64,000 nucleotides of DNA from Cerrena zonata (GCA_038087015.1 JASBNA010000008.1:62001-126000), one strand, 5' to 3'. Counted from the stretch's first letter, positions 34,831-47,874 are shown. A program made the numbers and translations. Notes: a model not told the origin generated them from the sequence alone.

Positions 34831-35214
34831 AAGTGTGATCGCTCCTCCGTTTCTGACTGGGATATCTTCTACTATCGGTGTAATGGAATAGCAATATCCC
34901 TAGTTGAGTTGACAGAATGGTCGTCACTCATGCCTGTCTAACATAGTCTGGCTGAGAAGATCACTTACTAGAATATGGCTATTTGATTTCCTACACCTAA
35001 ACGATGGTCGACGCCTCCCCTCGCGTTGGTTATCCCCGCATTACCTTACTCCCGGCCCTAATGTCCTGATCACCTCCTTCACTGAGATCCGCATTGTCGG
35101 TATCCGAGATCGAGTATGGAGGGCGTCGATATGATTCAGTCCTATTCCGCTTCAGCAAGCCTAGTTGTAGTCTCGAAGGCTATCACCGGCAAGCGTCGCG
35201 GTTTAAACTATATC

Positions 35215-36055
35215 GTTTGAATGCTTGATTCTTAACATTCAACATCACGCTCTTGTTTTTCCTGAGAAGATTACGATTTGGTCTCCCCTTATAAAGGCGG
35301 ACTCAGCTAACAACTCTTAAATGTCGTCTGACTACAGCCGCTAAGAGGGATATTGTACGTCGATTCTGGAATACTCTTAAACTTGGGGTATGATATTTCT
35401 TCTGTTTGTTGTTATATCTATTAACGTATCTTGTTATCTATTAGATTTTACAACCGATAGATGACGAGACAGAAGCCAAAGCGTTGAAGATAACCTAGGT
35501 ACTTATTCAAGTTATGTATGGTGAAGGTCCCGATGTCAGCCTATCGGATATTCGAGAAATTGAAGATCTCGTCGAAAGAGACTTCTTCCGACGAAGGCTT
35601 TCGTATTGATCCCGAAGGTTTTATTTGCTTTCATGTCGACAACCGGGATGGTGCGAGATTTCGAATCGTTCACGAATCGTTCACATGAAGTTGTTGATGT
35701 TTGCTGCAAATAGTTTCATTCAAACAAGTGTTCATTCGATTTTGCATACTTTGGCGGATGTCTTGTGGAGATGGGACAAGAGCGGATCAGAACCATTTGG
35801 ATGTTCCCGAAGATCAACTATTGTTCAGGCTATCTCATGTCCATATTTACTTTTCGGGTGGCGATAGTGGAACGGATAGTGAAATTCGTAATTGTTACAT
35901 CAGGATTCAAACTTTTCGGGTCGAGGCACCTCCGTCTCCCTGTCGTTCCATGAAAGCTGACGCTATCATTAGTTTTAGCTGTCGTTATCAATGCACGGCA
36001 CGGGAAGAGAAGGAGGATTTCTTGTTTAGTTTTTATGTAGGTTACCTAACTTGAA
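35215..36055 (+). pseudogene. Decayed gene relic, family X, copy 1
   Basis: Segments match 53430-54330 on the other strand. They include PEKIT after NIQHHALVF, TEAKALK followed by a stop, VMYGEGPDVSLSDIREIE, FICFHVDN and LSHVHIYF with GGDSGTDSEI. The frame is broken several times. I do not recognise the protein. Two relics in the same broken state suggest an old duplicated gene or transposon-carried gene. Confidence 0.55.
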
Positions 36056-36399
36056 TACGAGGTGCTATTCTATCAGATAATCTGGACTAAACATTCCCTT
36101 TATAAAATCTCAATAAAACAAGCACGCAATAAATCTACCACGCATTGGTTCAAACGCGAAGAAGGCCTTTTACCCTTCTTCTGGACGCTTTTTTGGACAT
36201 CAAAAGTGGCTGACACTTCGGTTATCGATGGTGTTCAGAGGAAGCCTTTTTAGCCTAGGTTTGAGAAAATCGATCGTTTCTTTCCCAAAGTCAAAAGTGA
36301 TGATAACAGAGATGGTTATAGGCAACGTTAACTATACCCTTGGTTGCATGACACATAACAAAAATTCTGGAACACAAAGCCGGCACAATAATAATGTCA

Positions 36400-36620
36400 T
36401 TGAAGACACCGATCGAATTTAGAGTGGTGGTTCTGGATCTTTGAATTTCAATTTAGAAGAAGGGGACCAAAGGATGACAATTTAGTAGGTAAGTACTAGT
36501 ATGGACACACCACGGTGATAAGAAGGTCCGCCCACTGCTACGGGACAAGAATAACTTGTACTGGATGGAAACGGTTCGATGTCCACCTCACACCATTATC
36601 CCCACAATATGATATTAATT
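36400..36620 (-). repeat. Degenerate head-repeat copy, inverted
   Basis: Words such as TTTAGAGTGGTGGTTCTG, GTATGGACACACCACGG and TTGTACTGGATGGAAACGG follow the order of the reverse complement of the head and of the degenerate copy at 52680-52960. The match is short and diverged. Confidence 0.6.
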
Positions 36621-36868
36621 ATAATGAAGTGTGGTGTTTGGTGGCGTATAGATGGGAGAAGCAAAAGAGAGTTCATGGCGGCCGCCGTTCACCAAAACAT
36701 TGCTTCCGGAAAAGAAGACAATTCTGGTGGATCGAGCATGGTCGAATATACTGCACTGGTAGATGTAGTAAAATCGGACGCTCCCGTCTTTTTTGCGACC
36801 TCAATCGTCGCCGCACCCTCCACGACACTACCGACGACGAGATCAAGAACGGGAGTCTTCAACACACA

Positions 36869-39800
36869 ATGCCGCAGTCGTCGCGTAGGAGAAAATATGC
36901 TGACGAAAGGGGACGAGCGAAATAGCAGGAGAGCAAGCGTGATCGCGGTGTCATAAGTTGCGCAGAGTGTCGTAGGCTCAAGCTCAAATGCGACAAAACC
37001 GTGCCATGCTCGTCGTGTGCTCGTCGAGGCTGTGCTATTATATGTCCCAATGGCAGCTTGATCACTGGCCTGGGAACAAGGTGAGTGACTAAGCAATTCA
37101 CTAGTATTCCAAGAAGCCAACAAGCCTCCTACGACATTGATCGTCCCGCACGCACGAGATACTAATAGCCTCCCAGATTCATACTCGCAGATACAGGCCC
37201 TCTTAACCGCAAGATTATCGTAATGAGTGATCGAATTCGCCAACTCGAAGACGCACTTGCCATCTTGCAGGCTAGTACCGGTGCCCATGATCCCCATCCC
37301 TTGCTCAGTCGGGACCTGCTGGAAATCAAGTCTAGCGTCGAGTTGCACTCAGCCGGTTTAGCTGCTGGTGTCACAAACGCCAATGCTGACTCTTCCTCCG
37401 ACAACTCTGAAAATGAGATGGTGTTCGAGTTATTCGGAACCCTCGCCGTCAGAGATGACGGGGGCACACGATTCTTCGGTAGCTCGGCTAGACAAGAGGT
37501 ATTTCGAATATTTCATATGAGCTCACTCGTTCTCAACTCTTGCTATAGAGTTTATTGCTTGACGCAGACCTCGAACGTATCAACCCTGATGTCTTGACTA
37601 CTCAACCCTTATCCGAACGTGTCGAACAGCTTAGTTCTAGCTTTCCCTTGAGTCCTTCAGATACACCCTCGATGGACTTTGAGGATCTAATAAAAAACTG
37701 TCTGCCTCCTTGGCATCGGGCTGTTCAGCTTCGTGAGCTCTATCTGGAACATGCTCCTTGGTTCTTCAGTGCCGTCACTAGTCGACAGTTGTGTGATGAA
37801 CTGTTGTCCATGTTCTACTCCGAAGCGGAGCAGAAAGATATATCAGACTTCGCTTACATCGTCAACGATTAGCTCCTCATTGACTTTCTAATTTCCTCCT
37901 AAGCCTGAGGTTAGAACCGTATCAGATGATAATGCATCCCCTCATGATCTTGCTTTATTACTTGTGGTATTCTGTGTCGGGGCGCTAATGGACCCGGGTC
38001 TTCCTGCGGCCCCACACAATACAGAGGCCTCTCAGTATTTCGATATCACAAAAGCGGCACTAAACTTGGTGCCAATATTGGATGAGAATCCCAGCGTATC
38101 AACAGTACAGGCTCTCAGCCTCATGGGAATATATCAGGTGCTAATTGTGCCGTTTCTTGAATCTGGACACGTCTTGACGGATTATTCCTGTTTTACAGGG
38201 AATGGCCGTTGATGAAAATAGCATTGAGATAACTTGGGTGTACATGGGTCTCAGTTGTCGTCTGGCGCAAACGGTGCGTGAGAATATGTATAGTAGGATC
38301 TAAAAACGCTAGACTGACGGTCGATAGGTTGGTCTGCGTGAGTCCGTAGTACCTTTTTTTACAGTCCTACAAGTTAGGTCTTAAACATTACCACGTTCAG
38401 ATCGCGACTCTGCTCGATGGAAGCTATCACTTAGCGAGACCCAAAAACGACGGGCATTATTCTGGGAACTCTTCATCGCGGATGGTTTCCAGGTGCATTT
38501 GATCTCTCCCTGATGGAGGATGCATCTCAACTTATCATTTGTTCATGACGTCAGAGCCTTGCCACTGGTCGCCTCCCTATTTTCTCTCTCCCAGTTGTAG
38601 ACACTCAACTTGCGGCCGATCTCGATGAAGAGCTTGCTGAAGACGGGTCTCCGATACCGAGCTGTGAGTCTATACTATTACTAATCCCTTTTCATCCCCC
38701 TAAATGATACGATCTGGACCTAGTCTCTTCTTGGAAGGCTCGATTCGGGCGAGAGTGTATTGCGCCCATTGTTCAAGCCACTGCTCAGGTGCAGACTCCA
38801 AAATATTCTGTCATCCTTGAATTAGATCGAAAGATCCGTGATACGGAATTGCCCAAATACGCCACAGGACAACACCCAGAGGGTGCTGGATTGAGCAAAA
38901 CAATGTCATATTACATGCTCCAGAACTATCGCGAGCTAGGTACGATCGCCTCCTTCCCTAATCGAAACTCTATATTGACTGCACAATAGCATTTATACAT
39001 GTTCATCGGTGTCACTTTACTCAAGCTCTAACTGAATTCCTCCAGAACCCACTACAGAGCTCATATGCTCCGTCTTTCCTTGTAGGTTACAGCAGTGCAT
39101 ATGCGCTTTTATCTTCTATGCGGGAGCAGTTTGAGTTATTCCCAATACAGCTGGCGAGGTTCTGGGTACTTTGGACGCATGCGTTCTTAGCCACAGTACG
39201 CTTGGCCTTCTTTATCACCAAATTCCTACTCAAATATTGGATTTTGTAGGTGATGTTGGCGTTGGTATCAACCTATGGAGGGATGACGACTCAAGCTGCT
39301 ATGAGTGAGCTCAGGATAGCTTTGGATCTATTTGAGAGACCATCTAAATATGGTGGACGAGCCGTTAAGCCCTTGGTAGGTCCCCCGATCCCTCGATGAT
39401 GTTATCCGAAATTGATTTCATTAAGCCTATTGTCCGCCGTCTTCATGACAAGGCTTACGCTAGCATCAACGAAGGGTTCAAAATGTAGAAAGATATTTTA
39501 TGGGCCGGTGAAAGCAAGAAATCGAATGAACTCTCAATATTCGGAGGACAAACGCATAGTGTCAAGATCAAAGCATTTAAGGCTTCGTGGAAACATTCTG
39601 TATCTCGAAGACGGATATCGCCTGCTGGTCATTCACAAAGTACTGGAGCACCGTCACCCGAATCTAGAGGCCTCCAAGTCCGCCATTTCTCCTATCATCT
39701 CACCTTCCGCTTCCCAAGATCAAACTAACGCTCCTGCACCATCGTATGACCACAGTTTGGAGAAAGGAAACCCGGTTCATTCCATGTTGGTGGATCAAAT

Positions 39801-40497
39801 GGGGGTGTTCGAGGACCAGCTGGAAGTACAGATAAACAATGCTACTTATAGTTGTTTGACACCGCCGGGCTCGCATTTTTCGGTGCACTCTCCTGGTGTG
39901 CCCCGTCCTGCTGTCACCCATGCCTCCGCTATTGATCCCGTTGTCACGAGTGCCGAACTTTCTCAGCCTTCAGGTTTGGTTCAGGGATGGGCTTCTTCTA
40001 CGAGTCAAGACAGCCAAGCCTCGAGTCCATTTGTATACCAAGTGCCTTCGACCGGGTACCAGTATGTTGAACCGAGTCAACAACCTCCGATTACGTCCGA
40101 GACCTCATCATTGAAATATTGGACTTCGCAACCCACATTGTTCCCCAGCATGCAGCCCGCATCCCAGCCTCAACCCCAGTCTTATGCGTATGATATTTTG
40201 ACGTATAACTATAACCCCCAGTCGCAAGATCTAATGCAATACCAAGGATATCCTGTGCCACCGCCTGCTCAGGGATATGACTATTATCATTCCCATCCTA
40301 CCGAGGCTACTCGTCATCGGGGTACGGCGTCTGTTCATCCGGGAGGTAATACATCCATGTATCCTCCAAAGGATTCTTCATACGAAGTTGAAAATGCGGA
40401 TTCTGCAACCGCTCCTCAGCATCATCAATATCCAACACCATTGATATCATCTTGTGGCATACAGGTTAGCCGTTTGGGGCACTGTGTTTGGGGATAG
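36869..40497 (+). pseudogene. Zn(II)2Cys6 fungal transcription factor with premature stop and frameshifts
   Basis: Exons read 36869..37080, 37177..37498, 37549..37860, 37904..38137, 38199..38273 and further exons to about 40497. The DNA-binding cluster is ISCAECRRLKLKCDK with CSSCARRGCAIIC, followed by a coiled-coil-like RIRQLEDALAILQ. The middle contains the fungal-specific regulator domain (FCVGALMDPGLPAAPHN, GLHRDSARWKLSLSETQKRR and ALFWELFIADGFQ). The C-terminus is Gln/Pro/Tyr-rich. An in-frame TAG (36923-36925) sits between the N-terminal basic stretch and the zinc cluster. Near 39490 the frame slips just before DILWAGESKK, and it slips again before the C-terminal 39.65-40.5 kb frame. 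These regulators normally bind DNA and control metabolism genes; targets cannot be inferred. Downstream start use could still yield a partial protein. Confidence 0.68.
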
Positions 40498-41254
40498 GGA
40501 TTGTTGGGTTTTATGGGGGTTCCCATGGATTTCAGTTATGCGTTGATGGATGAGATTGTGAGTCTTCTCTTCTTTCTTTGGTAGGACTTTGCATGCAAAC
40601 GGCGATGGCTGACCAACCCCTAGTGAACCTGCTAACGTAAATCATTTCTGGCTCCGCGTTGCCTCGTAAACCAAATGCGGATGCGAATATAATCTTCACG
40701 CTGTTTATGATTCAGACTCTTTCAGGGATGGCTTCGTTCACGCAGGATCTCGGGTTGGGAGATGTGATTTGGCGTGTCTATGTCTTTAATTTTTTTCTTG
40801 GCTGCTATATGACATGATTTACTTGTCCCACTTTAAATTACGGCAACATTGCTGATGGGTTTCATCTGAGTTGGTGTGAAATGCCTAGATGTATCCCTGA
40901 TATTTGCCTGCATTTCGCTGTGAGTATCGATTATATGCTAGTATCCATGTAAATGTTATCAGTTGAACTTAAACATGACGAGTAAGGAAAAGGGTGGGGG
41001 TAAATTTTGATACATCCTCCACACGAAATCATCTGAAACCATGCCATATCGAGAAGAGACTAGAAACAGAGGGATAGGCAGCAGCATACAGCAGGCTGAC
41101 CTTGTTGGTAATTTAACCTCAATTCCTCCGTTCCATATTCAATCAATGGATCAAGCACTCGAAGGTCTTATTAGAGCCACTCCGAGCCGGAGCCAGTGGT
41201 CAGTATATATCTTATCTTATCGACTGACCGGCATTGACCGGGTGCCAAAAGAGG
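40498..41254. other. Interval without a recognisable gene
   Basis: No gene is supported. The last 60 bp before the head repeat contain TATCTTATCTTATCG and GACCGGCATTGACCGGG, a variant of the GATA-rich motif seen at other head-repeat edges. Confidence 0.4.
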
Positions 41255-42740
41255 TCCCACGCACTGGCCACCTCGCAAACTGGTATATGTATGGCCCGGC
41301 GTCTGTACTTTTTTCTTCCTTTCTTCCTTCCTCATTCCAACTTCCAAGTTGGATAACATTGGGTTCGCGTCAGGAATCACGCACGTCGGAGGTTTCCTCA
41401 CGTAGTGTAGATTGCTCGTCGCACACTTTCCTGGTGATCACGCACGTCGGAGGTGTCCTCACGTAGTGTAGATCGCTCACCATACTTTTCAGCACCGAGA
41501 CAGGAATCATGCATGGCGGAGGTCTCCTCACGTAGTGTAGATTGTTTAGAACGGTGACTATCTCCAGCTATATATGTAACTGCTTGACCTGAAATGACGC
41601 GTAGGAGGAGAATGCTCCCCTAATCAATACCTCGACTGTGGAGAACGTATCCGATAACATTCCTCCGCCCCGTCTCTCGTCCATCTAATTTTTATGACTC
41701 CGTCCGACCCCCAGTAAACATCGCTCGGTGTCTCCACGCGTCTCCGCTTCTTTCCTTTCCTCTTTTCCATCCTCGGTATTGCCCGGTATGTTTCTGTGTG
41801 TATGTATGTATGTATGTCTATGTCGTTTGTATACCAGTCGGATCCCTTTTTGAGAGTACAAGAAGAACATGCGTTGACTTTCGTCGTCGCGGTCCTTCCG
41901 TTGAGAGAATACGATGCTCCTTACGTCTTAAGGTTTGGGAACCATATCGGACGTCAAACCGTTTCTCTGGGAGATTAATCGAGGATGGTATTGTTATTTG
42001 TCTGGACGAGGCTACACGCTGACTACATTCCTTTTGTCTTAAGGTTTAGGAACCACCGATATGATATCGCGAGCGAGAATTACAGTGTGGAGTGGACGTC
42101 AACGTTTCAACCCGTTACCACCCAGCACACGTCGATTGTTGTTCCATAGCGGTGGCCCAACCTCCTTATCGCCGTCTCCCTTGTGGTTTGTACAACAACT
42201 GCCCGTTTTTCCAGTCGGGATATCCATGGTGCGTCCACACTGGCATTCGTCATTCTTCTGTACCCAACTGATATCGAAATCAGAACCACCACTCTAAGTT
42301 CAGCGGTGTTTTCGCTCTTATTGTGCCTCTTGTGTTGTCGACGAGCAGACGTACAACTCTTGTCCTTCGAGGCGGCCGGTTTGCAGGCAAGCACAACTAT
42401 CTTTCTCAGGAGGTGTCCACACCACCGATATTCTTTCGTCAACATCCAAGAAGCTCGTCAAAATCCAATAGACGTCAACAGCATCTCGTCGTTAGCTTGC
42501 TCCGCCTATTTCCCAACAAATCTCAAGTCTATTGTCCTCCCACCCGTCGCTCCGTCCATTCTTACAGAGGCTTACTTTCATGCGAATGCTCTATACGCCG
42601 ATAGCACATTCGCCCAAATAAATCCATCACTGGCAGGCTTCGCAACGAGCAAACAAAAGCGACTTGTCTCTCAGGCCGCCGTCCCGTTTATTGACAGAAT
42701 GCCGAATATCTTGTCAAGACTCGACATACGGTATCCATAG
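41255..42740 (+). repeat. Head repeat, copy with tail type 2 (longest)
   Basis: It begins GGTGCCAAAAGAGG like the Tnp2 elements, includes the 61-bp array, and follows the tail type 2 seen at 545-1442. It continues past that copy's end into TTTCATGCGAATGCTC and then ACAAAAGCGACTTGTCTC, a stretch with an older diverged relative at 52200-52300 on the minus strand. It ends just upstream of the WD40 gene. No transposase is present, so it is a non-autonomous or truncated copy. Confidence 0.8.
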
Positions 42741-42793
42741 CATCAAACCCACGTTTGTTTCAAGGAGCGTTCTCATCCGTCTTGGCGACCTCG

Positions 42794-42799
42794 TATAAG
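42794..42799 (+). promoter_or_regulatory. Possible TATA box of the WD40 gene
   Basis: TATAAG lies 51 bp upstream of the start codon at 42850, in unique sequence between the head repeat and the gene. Confidence 0.35.
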
Positions 42800-42849
42800 T
42801 ACAAGTCGGTGTCTTGTCGACATGTCACTACTAACCACAACACCACTCG

Positions 42850-44429
42850 ATGTCTCACCCAAATACTCGTACTCGGGGCTTCTCGCAAATCAAGCCGTTA
42901 TTCTCGTGTGCAGGACACACGGGCCAGGTGACTTGTCTTGCCATCACGTCTAAGGGGGACATCCTACTCAGTGGTGGTAAGTTGTCGTTCAATGAGCCAC
43001 ACTGCCGCACATCTATATTTGGTCACAGGTACCGATGGTGTTGTCATGATATGGGACATGACAACAGGTGAAGCGCTATATGCCCTTGAAGACGTCTTCG
43101 GTGGCCCAATCTCTGCTCTTGCATTGATAGAGGGGCCAGCAGATGACTCACAACACCCAGCTTTTTGCTATGGAAATGCGGCAGGACATCTTGCCTTATG
43201 CACATATGTTGAAACGGAGGTATGTTTATTCGCATGCACTATAACTATGTTATACTGGAATTCGCCAAGGATACCTACTGCCTGAAGTCGCGAGCTCTTG
43301 GCCACTATCATGCTGTCGAAGATATCAAGTACGACCCATCTTATGGACGTATCGGTAGTGTGAGCCGCGGGTCGGTCAAGTTTTGGTGTGTGGGACAGAA
43401 TGGTGAGTATTGTGGACATTTGTTTTCCTCCCGACTGACTCGATTGCATTAGGAATGTTGTCTCCAACGTTGCAATCACCCCCCGAGGAGGACTTTATTG
43501 TCAGAAGCCTCTGCTTTGTTTCTGGCGGTGAGGAGGTCCTTCTTTTCTATCTGGAAACCCATGAAGTGTAAGTAACTTACATTGGCTGTGGTCGATTAAT
43601 TTACTGACATATCTTGATAGTGCTTGCTATCATCTCTCCCCTTGGGACCATAGATGGACGAAATCAGTGGATTCGCGCATGTAAGCACTGACGGTTTCTG
43701 CATTACAAAGGTTGCTAATAGGTCTACAGTGGGTATGCTGCCCTTGCACCGACAGGGAAGGATATATACATATCCAACTTACACAACGGTGTAGATCGAT
43801 ACCTCCTCCCAGATCTCATACTGGACAGGAAGTTTCACTACCAGATCGAAGACAATGTTCCACTGCACATCGCAACTCCATTCGATGGCGATTTGATGGT
43901 CGTTGGTGGAGATCGTGGTATAGTCAAGGTTTTCAACACGCATACCGGGAAGCTTGTCAATATGATATCGCATACGAAAGGTCTGTACTTTCATTTTCTC
44001 GATGGCAGCCCTTCTGAAGGACTTTCCAGATAAATCCCCAGTTCAAGTGGTAGCAACACACGTTCTCAACAACCACGCATGTATGATTGTGACAGCTTCC
44101 GACACAATCAAGGTCTGGTGTGGAACATTTGAGGTAAGTACAATTTCCATCCTTTCTCGGACAATGTACTCATAAAACCATAGGAACCTGGACGTCAACC
44201 GAAACGTCCTCAACCTCCAGTCCGTCCTTCTGGCTCAGGAGCGAGGCAGCACCTCGGACGGACAATGGTTGGTAGTCTTCTTTTGTCTGTTATCCTCACG
44301 GCAGTCGGAGTCATTGTCCTTCTGTGCTATCTTGACTTGCTGCGTGTTGCAGAAATCGAGTCCACTCTTTATCATATCGCTAGCCCAGGGCCTGCACTTA
44401 CATTGGCTCGTCCCTCTCGTAATCAATAG
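42850..44429 (+). CDS. WD40-repeat protein with C-terminal membrane segment (408 aa)
   Basis: The model joins 42850..42976, 43029..43219, 43270..43402, 43453..43567, 43621..43680, 43730..43980, 44030..44133 and 44184..44429; all seven introns are about 50 bp, GT-AG, and in frame. WD40-type units are visible: GHTGQVTCLAI with LLSGGTDGVVMIWD; HYHAVEDIKYDP with GSVSRGSVKFW; DGDLMVVGGDRGIVKVFN; and MIVTASDTIKVW. They would form a beta-propeller interaction platform. After a Pro-rich linker (KRPQPPVRPSG) the C-terminus has one strongly hydrophobic helix (LLLSVILTAVGVIVLLCYL, about 359-377), suggesting a tail-anchored membrane protein. No lesions are visible. The partner and process are unknown. 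The head repeat ends about 110 bp upstream. Confidence 0.8.
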
Positions 44430-46189
44430 GCGTCGCGCTAGAGATTTCGGTACGTTTTTTTCTTCTCTTTTCGCCTCTTTGGTAATGCTTCATTGCAGAA
44501 AATGCAAGTATGGTATCTTGTCGTGTCTTATCGTTTTCGAGGGTTAAAATCTAGAGGGAGCTTCACAGTCATTGCCGAGGTGATTTCACGGAGACGTATT
44601 TGGTTGGACATGTGTTTTGAGGATATGCTTTCTTATACTAGTTGTCGTTGTATGCATGTTCGCTACAAAACATATACACCAAGTGAAACGGGCTGCCTCT
44701 GTCCCACTAGCAGACCTTGAAGATCGAAGCCCTTACTGTTTTTTATGCCTCTGAACACCCCATGTGTCGGTTTTCTCGCATCAATAGCGTTTTGTACTGC
44801 GTGAGGTGCTTCACATGCGGAACCCCTAGCATAGTGCTATCCTATTGAACCGATCAACTGGGAAATTGAGGTTCGTCTCTTGCATTTTTCCACCGAAAAG
44901 GGCGGCTACATGACCGTTCTTCGTATCTTCGTAAAGCCCACGATGGCGCCAAGATCTCCAACATTATATTAACTTTATCCGTGAGCTTGTATGATGAATT
45001 TTCACCAGCACCACTTGGCCCCAGAATAACCTAGTTTGAGCCTGGTCGTTTCCGAACCTGTTTCTTGACAGCAGACCATCGAAGTTCTACCTAGAGTCGT
45101 ACTCCTGGCTACAGGGATATCTCGGATGCCGCACTTGGACGATTCAATGGTATGGTTTCTGAACGGCCCCTCTATAAATGTTGACACAGTACTGATTAGT
45201 TATTGAGAATGGCAGGCTGTAGTTTTAAATATCAGGAGATCGAAAGAAAGGTGTCGACACAATAATTATCATTAAGGGCGAATGAAACACTGCTGATAGA
45301 GACTTCACTCCAGTTGTATTCTTAGGAATTTTCGCGTTACCTTCTTTGTGATACCGAACCACTGTGCTCTAGGCGGTATGTAACAGTGAAGGACTCGCCA
45401 ACTAGGTGGGACCTGGATTCTCTTCATACTTATTCATCCAAGTCATTCCTCACCAGTATTCTCATCGAGTCGCTAGCAGGATCAGTCGCCTCCTATCCGT
45501 CACCTGTCACTCAGGCTGGCAGCTAGTACGGCATCGACTACCTAGTTGGCAGGTACGTTCAACTTTGTTGTCAACTTTCAAGCATCTGTCGTCATGTGGT
45601 TAAATAGTAACCCAACATATCGCAACTCATCGGCATATTACGTCGCGACTTCACAACCGGAGTCCCCAGTGCTAGGTCAACGAAATGGCTACTGGCCTAT
45701 ATGGACCGCCCCGCGGAGTACAAGTACATCCTGGAACTTTCCAATCAGGAACAGCCCCCATCGATCTGAGTTACTTCCGGTGAGTTTTCTTTCGTCTTCC
45801 ATATTGCTACCTCACAATAGGTGTATAGGGCCACCAATCTCATCAACAGCACCAAGTCACATCTTATATATCGCCGAACCCAGAGCAGTATCATCACGGA
45901 AAAAGCAAAGTCGTGATGAACCGTTGCAGGTCAGGGTATGCCGCATGACATTTTCCCACCGTATTTAAACATACCGTGCGCCACAATGCTCGACTCATTG
46001 TTGGGAAGGCTGCAATGTGTAGTAGCTATTAGTGTACTAATTAAATGATTTTTAAAACCTCACCATATATTAAAGCATGACTATTCTTAAGACTTCAAAG
46101 TCTGTGTGTGTCAAAGAGAATATGTATTCGAGCACACTGCAACTCACGGAAGTGAGGGAAAAAATGTATTCATGCATTCAATCTTACAA
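44430..46189. other. Interval without a confident gene
   Basis: A short possible exon near 45684-45779 (MATGLYGPPRGVQVHPG, ending at a GTGAGT donor) is the only coding-like piece and cannot be extended. No known repeats were recognised. Confidence 0.35.
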
Positions 46190-47350
46190 CTGAGCATATC
46201 CACAATACTCATCGGTCTCATCATCAACTTCTCCATCTTCCGGTCCCCCTTCGCCGTCTCCGAATCCTTCACCCTCACTGTCCTCTCCGTCATTATCATA
46301 CCCATAGCTGAACATCTCATTCTCCAGGTCTTCGTCTTCGTCCATGAATTCTCCGAGGGAAGTTTCCTATCCCTCCTCAGGTTCTTCCTACATATCTTCT
46401 TCGTCCTGCGCAACTCGCTCGTCTCCGTCTTCCTCGCCATTCAAAGGAATGTTCTCTGCTTTGCTATTTCCATCAGGTGACGGTGAGCGTACATGGGTTT
46501 TACGATACCCTACACCATCGCCCATGTGTCTCATAAACATGTCTCTGTCGACAAAGCTTTCCCCGACGTCAAAATAGAATTATGTAGTAAAATACACCAT
46601 TTACTCACATGTTGACATAATGATACGTCCAGTCCTCGTCCCCCTCCTGCGTAGTACGGGCTACACGAGATTGCGGGAGATAGAAATTAGTCCGTCCGTG
46701 AGCACGTAGGAATTAGATCTGTTGCCCGAACAACATCTGCGGGGTCAACAAACCCCAAGACGAGGAAGTCTTTTCGCCGAGGGGCCAGCCCTCCAGGACA
46801 TATCCCAACCAAACCATCTTACCCAAATAAAATCCAAACGACGGTATTCTCTCTCGGTAGCAAGACGGACATTGGCATGGAAGACACCAATGACGCGAGC
46901 GTACCAAAAATTTCCATCGGCGCCGTTCAGCATGATGTTAGCATGCCCAGGGAGTCATGGGTTGACAGAGTCGGTAGAGCGTCGCATATCGTATGTTGTG
47001 TAGTGTACCCGCAAAACCTTATGTTTGTAGATGCGGTTTTTTCGAATTCGGATACTGCGGCGTTTTTTCAGCGAGAAATCGAGTTCATCGCGGTCGTAAT
47101 CGCGATCCAACAACCTTGAGAGCATGCACCCTTGAAGATCGCGATAGAAAGACTATAACGATAAAGAAATAAACATTTTCAAAACTACAATAAATAAAAC
47201 AAAATACCTCCAAAGCAGGATCATCCACATTCGAGGCAAGTAGCATCCCAATATCCATAGGGTGCCATTGGTCTTGGGAGATATGATAAGGATCATCCGA
47301 AGAGGATTCAACGAGACGTTCCTCTTCGTCGAAGCCAACCTTGAGCGTAG
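46190..47350 (-). mobile_element. 3' remnant of a Plavaka-like transposon ORF
   Basis: On the minus strand, broken frames read EEERLVESSSDDPYHISQDQ, HKVLRVHYTTYDMRR, FWYARVIGVFHANVR, RLDFIWVRWFGWD, DEDWTYHYVNM (before a GTGAGT donor), FVDRDMFMRHMGDGVGYRK and an acidic tail. This order matches the conserved C-terminal part of the large ORF of Plavaka-type fungal DNA transposons as I recall it. In-frame stops (for example after VNP, and in the acidic tail) and frame changes show that it is dead. The transposase core is missing; the remnant ends against a Pumilio-like fragment on the opposite strand. Confidence 0.6.
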
Positions 47351-47874
47351 ATTTTGAGCCTCTTCCATATCAGAAGAGGCTGATTGCCATCGAGTTACAA
47401 GGGAATATGCTCTTCCTCGCTCAACAAAAGTTTGCCTCTAGGGTTTGTGAGAAAGCATCGATCACCTCCACTGCTGAGATGCGTAGCGCGCTCATTGATG
47501 AAATTGTCATACCCAAATGCAAAGATATGGATGTAATCACGACAATGATATGTGATCAGTATGCCAGTAAGTGTTTGTTGGATATGTAGCTTGAATTGGT
47601 TCTACCTTCTGACATCTTGATAATTCTAGATTATGTCCTTCAACGGGCTTTGTCTGTTTCGGAAGGTGTTCAGAAGGAGGCCCTTCAGAATAAGGTGGAA
47701 AATTTGCGTAACATCCAACTACAGAGACCGAATGGCTGCTTCCAAGCTAGTAAGTGCGCAGTCGCTGAACATGTTAATTTTTACCCACAATCTGTAGCCG
47801 ACAGCGTCCTTGAAGGGGACTCTGTTAACGAAAACGATGATAACGGAGCGCAAGCCATTAGAATTTATAGATAA
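47341..47874 (+). pseudogene. Truncated Pumilio (PUF)-domain gene fragment
   Basis: Exons 47341..47566, 47630..47749 and 47798..47874 splice in frame. The sequence GNMLFLAQQKFASRVCEKA, RSALIDEIV, CDQYANYVLQRALSV (across the first intron) and QKEALQNKV follows the last repeats of a Pumilio homology domain, where such helices bind one RNA base each. The usual protein has eight repeats; only about the last two remain. The fragment starts abruptly at the boundary with the Plavaka-like remnant, so the 5' part was lost or separated by transposon activity. Splice sites look intact, so truncation may be recent. Confidence 0.6.

Noticed and set aside
46106..46480. Hydrophobic 124-aa plus-strand frame that looks like a membrane protein.
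   Set aside because: It is the complement of an acidic, Glu/Asp-rich tail of the Plavaka-like remnant; such complements always look hydrophobic.
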